From the NCBI RefSeq assembly GCF_037975245.1, contig NC_092569.1, positions 23,917,168 through 23,981,167 of the forward strand: a stretch of DNA of 64,000 nucleotides. Reading direction: 5' to 3'. Under the pieces are notes generated by a model. That model made no database searches. It saw nothing but the letters and a program-made list of their open reading frames with translations, and was not told where the DNA came from. Origin of the DNA: Apostichopus japonicus. Its lineage: Eukaryota; Echinodermata; Holothuroidea; Aspidochirotida; Stichopodidae. The translations under genes were made by a program, and so were the position numbers. Position 1 is the stretch's first letter, and the number at the start of each line of letters is the position of its first letter. This document shows, piece after piece, positions 42,858 through 56,689 of the stretch.

Positions 42858-45800
42858 CTACATGCACAAACAAGCCTTAACCATCCTCATGTTTAAAAAA
42901 AGGTTTACTAATTGGGTAAATGTTGAACATTCACTGAGATTATGTTACTATCTTTTTAAGTGGGCCTATCCTTACTCCCGGCCCTAGGTTACCCTTAGTC
43001 ATTATTCATGGACAGCTTCTCAGAGTAACAAATAGACGCCCGAAAGCTGTCATAGTTTTCATGATGGTCTTGGTGCGGTGCAAAATCATGCATAGGCTAC
43101 TCCATATTAGTTTGGCCACTAGCTGTACCCTATAAGACTTACTAGGCCTAAACCAACAACTGTTCATCTATAGATAATAAAACAGATAAGGTAGGCTACT
43201 CTTGTACGGTTTTGATTTTCTAGCCGTCCCAGATGACTGTATAAATCCTACACTGTTAATATCTCATTTTCCAGTCTCTGGGGACAATAGTTTTGTGAGT
43301 GAATCAATTGAACTTAATTTCAAGCCATGTTCGTAGCACTCTTGACTTGTACTCCTAACATTGTACTCTTGTACAGTTTCAGATTGTGTGGACAATGCTT
43401 AATGCTTACTGTGCACTCTATTTTCTACTTTTAGAAATTAATCCAGTTACATTCAGTTATTGCCAGGAACTGCAGAACATGATATAGGTTAAAGCACAAT
43501 TAATCTTAGGATTTTGTCTCAAAAATACCCACTGCAACTGTTGCTAAAGTACACACATGTTGGAATTGCGTAGAATATAGAGCCTGTACATTTTCCTAAA
43601 TATTATAGATTTTCAAGTGCTGTCAAATCTGGCATAGTAACTCCACATTTCTTACTGTGTATACCTTCTTCATTTTACACAGGTTGTGATATTGTGGACA
43701 ATTATTCATTCTATATTGCAGAATAATATCAATTATTAAATATTATAATATAATATTTGCATGTGATTCTATTTTCAATTAACCAGCTGTATCAAGGCAA
43801 TGTAGTTAATGACTTTATATATGCTTTTTCAACAGGCAATGGAAACGGCTCTTGAAGTGTTCCAACCATTTCTTTTCCTAAAGATGGATGTTAATATCAC
43901 TGGTAGGTTCACAGAGGGCAATGACTTTAAGTTAACTGTGTAATAAACAGATTAGAAGATTAATGACTGCTTCATTTACAATTGTCGTTGTGTGAGTTAC
44001 CCGATCTGAATCAGCCTTAACTTTAAACATTAATACAGTATCTCCTTTTCCAGTCTCTGGGGACAATAGTTTTGTTGTTTTGTAAGTGAATCAATTGAAG
44101 TTAATTTAAAGCACACTCAAGCCATGTTCGTAGTCACTTGTACTCCTAACACTGTACTCTTGTACAGTTTCAGATTGTGTGGACAATGCTTAATGTGTAC
44201 TTTACCTTGTAACTGGTCTAATCAAAATAGGCATGAACGAAAAAATTTAAATACTGCGACTCCTCTTTCAGTCTTTGCAGACAATATTTGTCCAAATGAA
44301 TCAATTGAACTTAAGTTCAAGCACAATCAAACCATGTTAGTATTTACCTGAGCTCCTAACATGGTACCCTTATACAGTTTCAGATTGTGTGGACGATGCT
44401 TACTGTGCACTCTATTTTGTACTTTTAGAAATTAATCCAGTTCTTACATTCAGCTAATGCCAAGAGCTGCAGATCATGAAATAAGTTAAAGCACAATTAA
44501 TCTTAGGCTTTTGTCTCAACAATACCCACTGCAACTGTTGCTAAAGTGCACACATGTTTGGATTATGTAGAATATAGAACCTGTACATTTTTCTAAATAT
44601 TATAGATTTTCTAGTGCTGTTAAATATGTCGTAGTAACTCCACATTTCTAACTGTACCTTCTTCATTGTGCACAGGTTTGTATAAAGTTGACAATATAAC
44701 CTATTCATTCTATATTGCAGATGAATATCAATTATTAATTATTATAATATAATAAAGCATGTGATTCTATTTTCCATTAACCAGCTGTATCAAGTCAATG
44801 TAGTTATTGACTTTATATATGCTTTTTCAACAGGCAATGGAAAGGGCTCTTGAAGTGTTCCAACCATTCCTTTTCCTAAAGATGGACGTTAATATCACTG
44901 GTAGGTTAATTGAGGGCAATAACTTGAAGTTAATTGTGTAACAAATAGATTAGAAGATTAATGACTGCTTCAGTTACAATTGTCGTTTTGTAAGTTACCA
45001 GATCTGAATCAGCCTTAACCTTAAACATTAATATCTCCTTTTCCAGTCTCTGGGGACAATAGTTTTGTAAGTGAATCAATTGAACTTAGGTTCAAGCACA
45101 ATCAAGCCATGTTTGTAGTCACTTGTACTCCTAACATTGTACTCTTGTACAGTTTCAGATTGTGTGGACAATGCTTAATGTGTACTTTAACTTGTAACTG
45201 GCCTAAACAAAATAGGCATGAACGAAAAAGTATAAATACTGTGACTCCTCTTTCAGTCTTTGCAGACAATATTTGTCCAAATGAACCAATTGAACTTAAG
45301 TTCAAGCACAATCAAACCATGTTAGAATTTAATTGCGCTCCTAACATTGTACTCTTATACAATTTCAAATTGTGTGGACAATGCTTACTGTTCGCCTACA
45401 TGAACAAACAAGCCTTAACCACCCTCATGTTTCAAAAAAAGTTTTACTAGTTGGGTAATTGTTGAATATTCACTGAGATTATGTTACTATCTTTTTAAGT
45501 GGGCCTATCCTTACTCCCGGCCATAGTCTACCCTTAGTCATTATTCATGGACAGCTTCTCAGGGTGGCAAATAGATGCCCGAAAGCTGTCATAGTTTTCA
45601 TGATGGTCTTGGTGCGGTACAAAATCATGCAAAGGCTACTCCCTATTAGTTGGCCACTAGCTGTACCCTATCAGACTTACTAGGCCCAAACCAACAACGG
45701 TTCCTATATAATAGATAATTAAACAGATTAAGTAGGCTACTCTTGTAAAGTTATGATTTTCTAGTCGTCTTGGACGACAGTGTAAATCCAACACTGTTAA

Positions 45801-48800
45801 TATCTCCTTTTCCATCTCTGGGGACAATAGTTTTGTGAGTGAATCAATTGAAGTTAATTTAAAGCACACTCAAGCCATGTTCGTAGTCATTTGTACTCCT
45901 AACATTGTACTCTTGTACAGTTTCAGATTGTGCGGACAATGCTTAATGTGTATTTTACCTTGTAACTGGCCTAAACAAAATAGGAATGAACAGAAAAATA
46001 TAAATAGTGTGACTCTTTTTACAGTTTTTGCAGACAATATTTGTCCAAATGAATCATGAGAACTTAGATTCAAGCACAATCAAACCTTGTTAGAATTTAC
46101 TTGAGCTCCTAACATTGTACTCAGTTTCAGATTGTGTTGACAATGCTTACTGTGCACTCTATTTTGTACTTTTAGAAATTAATCCAGTTCTTACATTCAG
46201 TTATTGCCAGGAACTGCAGAACATGATATAGGTTAAAGCACAATTAATCTTAGGTTTTCGTCTCAAAAATACCCACTGCAACTGTTGCTAAAGTGCACAC
46301 ATGTTTGGATTGTGTAAAATATAGAACCTGTACATTTTCGTAAATATGATAGATTTTCTAGTGCAGTCAGATATGGCAACTCAACATTTTTTCCTGGACC
46401 TTCATTGTACACAGGTTTGGATATTGTGGACAATATAACCTATTCATTCTATATTGCAGATGAATATCAATTATTAAATATTATAATATAATAAAGCATG
46501 TGATTCTATTTTCCATTAACCAGCTGTATCAAGGCAATGTAGTTAATGACTTTATATATGCTTTTTCAACAGGAAATGGAAAGGGCTCTTGAAGTGTTCC
46601 AACCATTCCTTTTCCTAAAGATGGAGGTTTATTTCACTGGTAGGTTACCACAGGGCAATGAAGTGAAGTTAATTGTGTAAAATACAGCTTAGAAGATTAA
46701 TGACTGCTTCATTTACGATTGCTGTTGGGTAAGTTACCCGATCTGAATCAGCCTTAACCTTAAACATTAATATCTCCTTTTCCAGTCTCTGGGGACAATA
46801 GTTTTGTAAGTGAATCAATTGAACTTAGGTTCAAGCACAATCAAGCCATGTTTGTAGTCACTTGTACCCCTATCATTGTACTCTTGTATAGTTTCAGATT
46901 GTGTGGACAATGTTTAATGTGTATTTTACCTTGTAACTGGTCTAATCAAAATAGGCATGAATGAAAAAGTATAATACTGTGACTCCTCTTTCAGTCTTTG
47001 CAGACAATATTTGTCCAAATGAATCATGTGAACTTAAGTTCAAGCACAATCAAACCATGTTAGTATTTACTTGAGCTCCTAACATGGTACCCTTATACAG
47101 TTTCAGATTGTGTGGACAATGCTTACTGTGCACTCTATTTTTTACTTTTAGAAATTAATCCAGTTCTTACATTCAGCTAATGCCAAGAGCTGCAGATCAT
47201 GAAATAAGTTAAAGCACAATTAATCTTAGGCTTTTGTCTCAACAATACCCACTGCAACTGTTGCTAAAGTGCACACATGTTTGGATTGTGTAGAATATAG
47301 AACCTGTACATATTTCTAAATATTATAGATTTTCTAGTGCTGTTAAATATGGCGTAGTAACTCCACATTTCTAACTGTACCTTCTTCATTGTGCACAGGT
47401 TTGTATAAAGTTGACAATATAACCTATTCATTCTATATTGCAGATGAATATCAATTATTAAATATTATAATATAATAAAGCATGTGATTCTATTTTCCAT
47501 TAACCAGCTGTATCAAGTCAATGTAGTTATTGACTTTATATATGCTTTTTCAACAGGCAATGGAAAGGGCTCTTGAAGTGTTCCAACCATTCCTTTTCCT
47601 AAAGATGGACGTTAATATCACTGATAGGTTAACAGAGGGCAATGACTCGAAGTTAATTGTGTAATGAACAGATTAGAAGATTAATGACTGCTTCAGTTAT
47701 GATTTTCATTGTGTAAGTTACCCGATCTGAATCAGCCTTAACCTTCAACATTAATATCTCCTTTTCCAGTCTCTGGGGGTAATAGTCTTGTAAGTGAATC
47801 AATTGAACTTAGGTTCAAGCACAATCAAGCCATTTTATGTAGTCACTTTTACTCCTAACATTGTATTCTTGTACAGTTTCAGATTGTGTGGACAATGCTT
47901 AATGTGTATTTTACCTTGTAACTGGCCTAGACAAAATAGGCATGAACATAAAAATATAAATACTTTGACTCCTCTTTCAGTCTTTGCAGACAATATTTGT
48001 CCAAATGAATCAATTGAACTTACGTTCAAGCACAATCAAGCCATGTATGTAGTCACTTGTACTCCTAACATTGTACTCTTATACAGTTTCAGATTGTGTG
48101 GACAATGCTAACTGTGCACTCTATTTTGTACTTTTAGAAAGTAATCCAGTTCTTACATTCAGCTATTGCCAGGACCTGCAGATCATGATATAGGTGAAAG
48201 CACAATTAATCTTAGGTATTTGTCTCAACAATACCCACTGCAACTGTTGCTAAAGTGCACACATGTTTGGATTGTGTAGAATATAGAACCTGTACATTTT
48301 CCTAAATATTATAGATTTTCTAGTGGAATCAAACCTGGCATAGAGTAACTCCACATTTCTTCTGTACCTTCTTCATTGTACACATGTTTGGATATTGTGG
48401 ACAATATAACCTATTCATTCTATATTGCAGATGAATATCAATTATGAAATAATGTAATATAATAAAGCAAGTGATTCTATTTTCTATTAACCAGCTGTAT
48501 CAAGGCAATGTAGTTAATGACTTTATGTATGTTTTTTCAACAGGCAATGGAAAGGGCTCTTGAAGTGTTCCAACCATTCCTTTTCCTAAAGATGGACATT
48601 AATATCACTGGTAGGTTAACTGAGGGCAATGACTTGAAGTTAATTGTGTAATGAACAGATTAGAACATTAATAACTGCTTCAGTTACGATTGTCGTTGTG
48701 TAAGTAACCCGATCTGAATCAACCTTAACCTTAACCATTAATATCTCATTTTCCAGTCTCTGGGGACAATAGTTTTTTAAGTGAATCAATTGAACTTAGG

Positions 48801-49450
48801 TTCAAGCACAATCAAGCCATGTTTGTAGTCACTTGTACTCCTAACATTGTACTCTTGTACAGTTTCAGATTGTGTGGACAATGCTTAATGTGTACTTTAC
48901 CTTGTAACTGGTCTAATCAAAATAGGCATGAACAAAAAAATTTAAACACTGTGACTCCTCTTTCAGTCTTTGAAGACAATATTTGTCCAAATGAATCAAT
49001 TGAACTTACATTCAAGCACAATCAATCCATGTTAGTATTTACTTGAGCTCCTAATATTGTACTCTTATACAATTTCAGATTGTGTGGACAATGCTTACTG
49101 TGCACTCTATTTTGTACTTTTAGAAATTAATCCAGTTCTTACATTCAGTTGTTACCAGGAACTGCAGAACATGATATAGGTTAAAGCACAATTAATCTTA
49201 GGTTTTTGTCTCAAAATACCCACTGCAACTGTTGCTAAAGTACACACATGTTTGGATTGTGTAGAATATAGAACCTGTACATTTTCCTAAATATGATTGA
49301 TTTTCTAGTGTAGTCAGATATGGCGTAGTAACTCCACATTTCTTAATGTACCTTCTTCATTGTGCACAGGTTTGGATATTGTGGACAATATAACCTTTTC
49401 ATTCTGTATTGCAGATTAATATCAATCAATTATTAAATATTATAATATAA
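42858..49450. repeat. Higher-order tandem array, about 0.98-kb units
   Basis: The word CTCTGGGGACAATAG (or close variants) recurs at about 43275, 44053, 45046, 45816, 46792, 47770 and 48758. Spacing alternates between about 770 and 980 bp, because some units lack the 3' part. A leading 400-bp block (42858-43255) recurs at 45392-45795, giving a 2.5-kb superunit. Within each unit there is an inner 210-240-bp direct repeat (GTTTCAGATTGTGTGGACAA; CAATTGAACTTARGTTCAAG). Open frames of 65-113 codons are fragments of these units. Confidence 0.9.
43835..48606 (+). other. Five copies of an exon-like segment in the array
   Basis: After a strong acceptor (CTTTTTCAACAG) each copy reads AMERALEVFQPFLFLKMDV plus NIT, and ends at a GTAGGTT donor. 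Copies start at about 43835, 44832, 46571, 47556 and 48543. Changes between copies are few and the frame is kept, while flanking sequence varies more. No partner exons with an obvious product were found. Confidence 0.45.
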
Positions 49451-49479
49451 TAAAGAAGGTGATTCTATATTTTGGGGAC

Positions 49480-50300
49480 TGAGGGTTTGAACTTAAGTCA
49501 CACAAAGGGACACCCATGGTGGGGTACTCAAAGGTGACTGGTAGTACATGACTGAGGTAGCGGTCAAAAGATGTGTATGTGTGTGTCAGTGTTAGTTTAA
49601 TCTAGGCTATAATCCAGTGTTCAATATCCATATCTTAACAAGTGTATCAATGTTCCATAAGCTCATACTAGGCAAAGTGATACATGTCTAACTCATTTTA
49701 GAAGAGATGGCTTTTGGAAGACCAGGATAGGTACAAGAGCTGTAGAAGAATATAAAAATGCATTGCTAGCATTATTTTGATGTTGCAAGTTCAAAAAGAG
49801 AAAGGCTGGTGTTAAGGTACTGAAAAGGACCAACGACTATACCTTATACCAATATGGGCTAACCAGAATGAAAACATTTCATGTTGATTTGATTAACACG
49901 GAACACTCCGAGTATATAATGATCATGAAGCAAGATCAATAATTGCCATGTGAAGTTATTGGTCATACAAACTTGTAACCTAAACAATGCAAGCCCCACA
50001 TCATGAATTCACAACATTTCATTGTTACACACATCGCTTTGTGTAGGCTACCTACCAATCACAAACTCACATTTGATGAAACTGTGATTTATGATTGTCT
50101 AGGTATTACAATTTTGACTATTTTCACATTTGACCCTGTGACCTCATTAATATTCATTATATGAACACAAAAATCAATATGGGTTATCAACTAATTATGT
50201 CTAAGCTCAAATATGTGTTTAATATTGAAAACTAGTCTTTGAATTAAAAATTTCCAACTTTGACTTCATATTTTAGACAAAAACCAAGCACACCTTACAT
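49480..50300. other. Array flank, nothing recognised
   Basis: AT-rich sequence without recognisable exons. Confidence 0.4.
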
Positions 50301-52265
50301 TATTCTTGGTATACAGTACAATGTGTATGGGAACTGATTTCATGTTGTGGTCCTGGTGTGTGATAATTTGAAGTGGCAACTCAAGTTAATGCCTATGTCT
50401 GAGCTTGAATATGTGTTTTGTATTGAAAGCAAGTCTTTGAATTAAAATTTTGCAACTAGAAAATCATATTTCAGACAAAAAACTAGCACACCTAAAATTA
50501 TTCTTAGTGAACAGTACAGTGTGTTGGGTACTATTTTATGTTGTAGTCCTGGTATATGATAGTTTTAAGTGACAACTCAAGTTAATGTCTATGTCTGAGC
50601 TTGCATATATGTGTTTTGTATTGAAAGCAAGTCTTTGAATTAAAATTTTCCAACTTTTACTTTATATTTCACACAAAAAACTAGCACACCTTACATTATT
50701 CTTAGTATATACAGTACAGGTACATACAGTTCATACAGAACCTATACAGTACAAAATAGTGTGTTGGGTACTGATTTCATGTTGTACAGTACAGTACATA
50801 CGGTGACATCCCTATGTTCCGACGTCTCTATGTTCCGACGTCTCTTTGTTCCGACTTCTCTATGTTCCAACATCTCTTTGTTCCGACAATTTGTTTGGAC
50901 TTGATCATTTTTTTTGACCAAAATTTTTACGGACCCAATTTTTTTTGGGAGACTCAATCTTTTTGGATGCTCCAAAAAAAAAAAGGGCCCAAAGTTTGTT
51001 ATGACCCAAAAAGTGCTTGTGACCGAAAATTGCTTGTGACCCGAAATTTAATTGTTTGTACTCAATTTTTTTGGGACCAAAATCACTTTGGTCAAAAAAA
51101 ATGTTGGTCCGAAAAAAGTTGGTCCAAAAAAAATATGGTCATAAAAAAATTTGGTCTAAAATAATTTTGGACCAATGAAAATTGAGTCCAAAAAATTGTC
51201 GGAACATAGAGACGTCGGAACAGAGACGTCAGAACATAGAGATGTAACCGTACATACAGTATACAGTACACTACATACAGTACAGTATGTGTGTTGGGTA
51301 CCGATTTCATGTTGTAGTCCTGGGTATGTGATAATTTGAAGTGACAACTCAAGTTAATGTCTATGTCTGAGCTTGAATATACATGTGTTTTGTATTGAAA
51401 GCAAGTCTTTGAATTAAAATTTCCCAATTTTACTTCATATTTTACACAAAAAATAGCACACCTTACATAAGGCCTATTCTTGGTATATACAGTACAGTAC
51501 ATACAGTACAGTATATAGTATAGTGTGTTGGGGTACTGATTTCATTATGAAGTCCTGGTATGTGATAATTTGAAGGGACAACTCAAGTTAATGTCTTTGT
51601 CTGAGCTTAAATATACATGTGTTTTGTATTGAAAGCAAGTCTTTGAATTAAAATTTTCCAATTTTTACTTCATATTTCACAGAAAAAAATAGCAGACCTT
51701 ATATTAGGCCTATTCTTAGTATATACAGTACAATACATACAGTACAGTATATAGTATAGTGTGTTTGGTACTGATTTCATTTTGAAGTCCTGGTATGTGA
51801 TAATTTGAACTGACAACTCAAGTTAATGTCTGTGTCTGAGCTTAAATATACATGTGTTTTGTATTGAAAGCAAGTCTTTGAATTAAAATTTTCCAATTTT
51901 TACTTCATATTTCACACAAAAATTTGGCACACCTGACATTAGGCCTATTCTTAGTATATACAGTACAATACATACAGTACAGTATATAGTATAGTGTGTT
52001 GGGTACTGATTTCATTTTGAAGTCATGGTATGTGATAATTTGAACTGACAACTCAAGTTAATGTATATGTCTGGGCTTAAATGTGTTTTGTATTGAAAGC
52101 AAGTCTTTGAATTAAAATTTTCTATTTTTTTGTTTCATATTTCACAAAAAACTAGCAGACCTTACATAAGGCCTATTCTGAGTATATACAGTACAGTACA
52201 TACAGTACAGTGTATAGTATAGTGTGTTGGGTACCGATTTCATGTTGTAGTCCTGGTATGTGACA
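50300..52265. repeat. Tandem array, about 235-bp unit
   Basis: GTGTGTTGGGTACTGATTTC recurs at about 50758, 51290, 51527, 51759, 51997 and 52226, with earlier diverged copies near 50330 and 50525. Units include GTCTTTGAATTAAAATTTTC and a CAGTACATACAGTACAGTAT tract. One unit is split by the insert at 50802. Confidence 0.88.
50802..51249. mobile_element. Short TIR element with 8-bp duplication
   Basis: The left end GGTGACATCCCTATGTTCCG and reverse-complemented right end GGTTACATCTCTATGTTCTG are inverted repeats, extended by repeated TCCGACGTCTC words. GTACATAC flanks both ends (50794-50801, 51250-51257), though this word is common in the host array. The interior is made of GGTCC/GGACC and homopolymer runs. 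Confidence 0.7.
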
Positions 52266-52704
52266 ATCATGTAGACCTTCAGTCTTGCTGCCCTTCGGTC
52301 TCATGGCCTGTAACGGCTATTTGGTAGCATGTAGATGTCCTGTTCCAATAATTCTATCACACTTTTGGGAAGGCGTTTCCCAGGAACCAAATAGACAAAT
52401 GTATTAAACTTAGGTAAATCATACTTCATTGGTTTTTTTTAATATTCCCATTCAAATTACTTTTTGTCTAGTAATTATATTTTTCTGTACATTGTGTTCT
52501 GTTCTTGACCACTATGCTAGCAACAAGGTAACAATTGCTATTGAGCCTATTGTTTGTTTATATAAAAAGTAGCCCAGACTTGAAACTGTTTATACAGTAT
52601 ATAGCTCATCCCTACACTGCAGGTAGCTGTACTGTACATACAATACCTGTGTACAAATGTAGCGCATGTACATTCAACCAGGGAGTTGTTATGGAACAAC
52701 GGGT

Positions 52705-52995
52705 ACACGTTTTCAGTCCGACACGTTTTCAGTCCGAAAATAAAATACACGTTTTTAGTCCGAAAAAACGAGTTTTCAGTCCGACACGTTTTCAGTCCGA
52801 AAATAAAATCTACGTTCTCAGTCCGAAAAAACGAGTTTTCAGTCCGACACGTTTTCAGTCTGAAAATAAAATACACGTTTTCAGTCCGAAAATAAAATAC
52901 ACGTTTTCAGTCCGAAAAAAAACGAGTTTTCAGTCCGACACGTTCTCAGTCCGAAAATAAAATCCACGTTCTCATAAAATCCACGTTCTCAGTCG
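52705..52995. repeat. Minisatellite, TTTTCAGTCCGAAAA units
   Basis: About ten units of 16-29 bp built from CACGTTTTCAGTCCGAAAAT and AAAATA/ACGAG spacers. Reading frames stay open through it on both strands because of the unit length, not because of coding. Confidence 0.93.
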
Positions 52996-53039
52996 GAGCT
53001 TAAATATATTCTGTTCATTATATATATAGGCCTATATAT

Positions 53040-53053
53040 TATTAAATTAAATT

Positions 53054-53138
<85 letters not shown>

Positions 53139-53150
53139 ATATTTATATGT
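53040..53150. repeat. AT-rich microsatellite
   Basis: ATTAA steps followed by long (TA)n with a few G and T interruptions. Confidence 0.95.
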
Positions 53151-53159
53151 TGTTTCGGA

Positions 53160-54560
53160 TAGAATAAGCTGAGGAAAAGGTGAAGAAAGTGTTTTCCCTC
53201 AAGGCAGTATGCTGTTTGCTAATTAATTTTTATACTCATATCCAGGTCTCGCATAAACCCCATGGGAGTCCGTGCACGGAGGGGGGGGCGGGGGTAACCG
53301 TTCCCTACATGCGCATGTATACGTTACGTTCGATTTATATCTGTAAATCTGTAAATGTTTACCTGCATCTCATAAAATTTGATACGCTGTTCTTTTTATG
53401 TAGGTAACATTGAAAACGATATAATTAACATAAATGTTCAGTGACGGGGTACAATATTGAAAATAAATCTTTATTTGTACATAATAAATTATGTTCGTTA
53501 CAAGTATATGAGGACGCGATAACTTTTAATAATATTTTAATATCTACTTCTTTCTTTTTCTTTCTGGAATACACACGTCTACGCGGAAATATTATATTAA
53601 AAACTGAACTAATTAGTCATATGATACAAACCATTTAGACACTTTCAAAATTAATCATCAAAAAAGATGATATGTTTCTAAAAGATCTCTCTACATTTTC
53701 CTTCAAAATTGGCTTTGTATACCGTATATAGCCTAGGCCATACTGAACCTTGCTCATTTTTATTAATAATAGGCATATATGCAAAGCAGTGATAAAGCCA
53801 TATGACGATAAAAAATATCAATATGGAAACTTTATAAGAAAATTCTAAGAATAGATATATTTACATCAAAGTATATTTACAATGCTTGTGGTGATAATAA
53901 TAATAATAATAAAAAAATTGTAACAATCTAAAGAGACAGCAGAAAACCTCCCCGTTTATACCGCGTATTATGTTGAGTTTATATATTGCCTGTTGAATCA
54001 CTTGAATGGCCAATATATATGAACATTTCTGTCTCAATAGATACATCTTACTGAGAGTACAAAGGCCGCACACATGAGTTTGAAATCGATTATCTCTAAA
54101 CGCCATAAAAGACAATTAAAATGAACAACAAAGGGTTTCTTATCGTCATGTGTTTCTTTAAACTGATCATTGTGTACAAATTATCAATCTTGATAGAAGC
54201 AACCACGGCTTCAAAATTCTACATTATTAAAAAAAAAAAAAAAGTCGCTCGCTTCAAGATTATTACTACCTCATAAAAAAATCATAGCCCGAGTTTAATT
54301 CATTTTGTGCGATTACTGATTTTTAATTGTTCCTCTTGTAAACATATAAGACGAAATGAACCATAATCCTCGGCTCCTCGGTCGAAGAGTCTTGTCAAGT
54401 CAAACTTAACGTTACGTTAATAAATTAATCAATTATTGCTTGCCAGTGTTTAACGACAAGGCTTTCTTAAAGCCTTTTCTGAATTGCATACAAGATGACG
54501 GTTGTATTATTGCTTATACATATTGTAGAAGATGTAGAAAGAAAAGTATCGTATATGAAC
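53160..54560. other. No gene recognised
   Basis: A G-run lies at 53280-53293, AATAAT repeats at 53893-53912 and an A-run at 54229-54243. No supported exon. Confidence 0.45.
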
Positions 54561-54569
54561 AAGATTATC

Positions 54570-54680
54570 GAGTTCGAGGGCGAGGGCGAGGGGGATATAA
54601 GAGGGTGAGAAGGGGGTGAGGGGTGTAAGAGGGGAGAAGGGGGTGAGGGGGTGCACGAGGCCGAGAAGGGGTGAGGGAGT
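54570..54680. repeat. GA/GGG-rich low-complexity tract
   Basis: Repeats of GAGGGCGAGG, GGGTGAGAAG and GGGTGAGG. (ATA)n follows at 54779-54811. Confidence 0.85.
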
Positions 54681-54777
54681 GTCCAAAGTTACATCAGTTA
54701 AATGTTTGCTTTATAATCATTGCATTTAGAGGTCTTTATGATCACATTTTCAAACGGTCACGCCCCACCCTCCACCG

Positions 54778-54778
<1 letters not shown>

Positions 54779-54811
<33 letters not shown>
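54779..54811. repeat. (AAT)n microsatellite
   Basis: About ten AAT/ATA triplets. Confidence 0.95.
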
Positions 54812-55123
54812 TCCCTGCTCCTAGTATCCCTGCTCCTAGTAGAATGTGTCCAATTGTAAAAATAACAATTTACCTAGTTTGACGTCAGGTCTACGAGTCT
54901 GTGTGTGAGTCTGAAGGTTCAGTTTATGGATGGGGGGGGGTAACTTCCAAGGGCAGTGGTACACTTAACTTTGGTATGAAGGGGAAAACCACAAAATCAC
55001 CTAAAACTGCCCCAACAAAGTGGACCTTCTGTGCATTTTGTACTACATATTCAAGTATTTGAATGTTGTTTTATTAAATCGCAAAAATTGCACAAAAAAA
55101 AATATATATATATATATATATAA

Positions 55124-55175
55124 ACAAATCCGCACTCTTAGTTGAAAACCTCAATAACATATAGCTGTCCCTAAC

Positions 55176-55225
<50 letters not shown>

Positions 55226-55226
55226 C

Positions 55227-55322
<96 letters not shown>

Positions 55323-55374
55323 GTTAGGGACAGCTATATGTTATTGAGGTTTTCAACTAAGAGTGCGGATTTGT
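55124..55374. repeat. Long inverted repeat around (TA)n
   Basis: About 57 bp beginning AACAAATCCGCACTCTTAGT is repeated as a perfect complement at about 55316-55374, with about 140 bp of TA-rich sequence between. It could be a (TA)n-cored MITE or a cruciform; such sequence often assembles poorly. Confidence 0.88.
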
Positions 55375-55389
55375 TTTTTGTTTTGATTT

Positions 55390-56470
55390 ATATATATAAA
55401 TGAATATATATTGCTGATTGAATGTATTGGTCTATTTTTGACTTGCTAAACCTTTCATTTTTCGAGGGTGGACATCACAATACGTGGTCTGCATTGATGT
55501 CATGATGGCAAATGTTTTCGAGAACTTTGCTTTTTCTATAACAATCTCCCGTTTGATGTATCCATAAACCTGATAGGCCTACAGTCTGAATATTTGCTTA
55601 GTGGTCAACGTTCTCAGTACTTACAATTTCATCAAAATGAAACTTTTCTTTTTGTGGAAATTTTACTCTTCCCTATGCATATGCAAGTAAAATATTATGA
55701 GGGAAAACAAAAACATTTTTTCAGTTCAATTGCCGTGATAACATCATTCACTTTGCTGTAGTCAGATTCACAAATAACACAAAATTTGCAAACCTAATAT
55801 GTGTACCAAACGAAATATTATGAGGATTTTGTTTTGTCCTCAGGATTTAAAAAAAAATCCAGCATTTATATTTAGCAAGCAACTCCAGCAGTCGGATATC
55901 CCTTTAATACATACAATGATAGGCGTGTACCGATGATTATGATTAATATCTATATCTCCATGATTTTACTATCATATTCCATATTTAATGGTAATATACT
56001 TACCCTATTTCTTGTAAGCACTATAAAAGCTTTCGTACTAATTGAAAGTAACTCGACCGGATTTATTTGAATATCATAGCGCTTGTTTTCATAGAATATG
56101 GTCCATTTTTTACATAATGATGATACAAACAAAAGAGTGTCGTATGGTTTACATGTCCTTGCAATATTATTGCATCGATAATAGATGCCTGTCAAACATT
56201 GAAACTAATGCATATAATAACTTGGCAGAAACTCTTTTGCTGTTGATTAATTGTCAGACGACGTGATAAAAGATTTAATGACCTTTTTTTAATTAAAAAT
56301 TTAATTTGACAGATGAATACAGGTGGCATAAAGAGTATAAATTATATCCAAAAATATCACGCAGACGTGGTATATGTTTTGATAATGATAATGATTGCCA
56401 AAGCTCATGTCATACATGATTCCATCGTAATCTCACGCTTAGTATCGATCTGTATATATGGATATCTGTA
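55390..56470. other. No gene recognised
   Basis: AT-rich. Short open frames on both strands near 55950-56266 have no recognisable motif. Confidence 0.4.
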
Positions 56471-56481
56471 TACACACACAG

Positions 56482-56560
<79 letters not shown>
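56471..56560. repeat. (CA)n followed by (TA)n microsatellite
   Basis: ACACAC repeats then TATATA repeats, close to the LINE start. Confidence 0.95.
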
Positions 56561-56562
<2 letters not shown>

Positions 56563-56689
56563 TAAATTATCTCGTGATGTGAGTATCTTATTGGGATTTT
56601 TTTCACTGCGTTATACGCTACTTACCCCCACCACACCACCCCGCCCCCCCCCATCACTTGGGAAGGCTGGAGCCAGCACTGTTTAATTT

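Noticed and set aside
45109-45450. 113-codon frame with CGQCLMCTL words
   Set aside because: It is a fragment of the tandem array; most units carry stops at the same place.
52535-52960. 141-codon open frame with repeated FSVRK/FSPKIK words
   Set aside because: It is the translation of a minisatellite. The reverse strand is open too, and codon content follows the DNA repeat.
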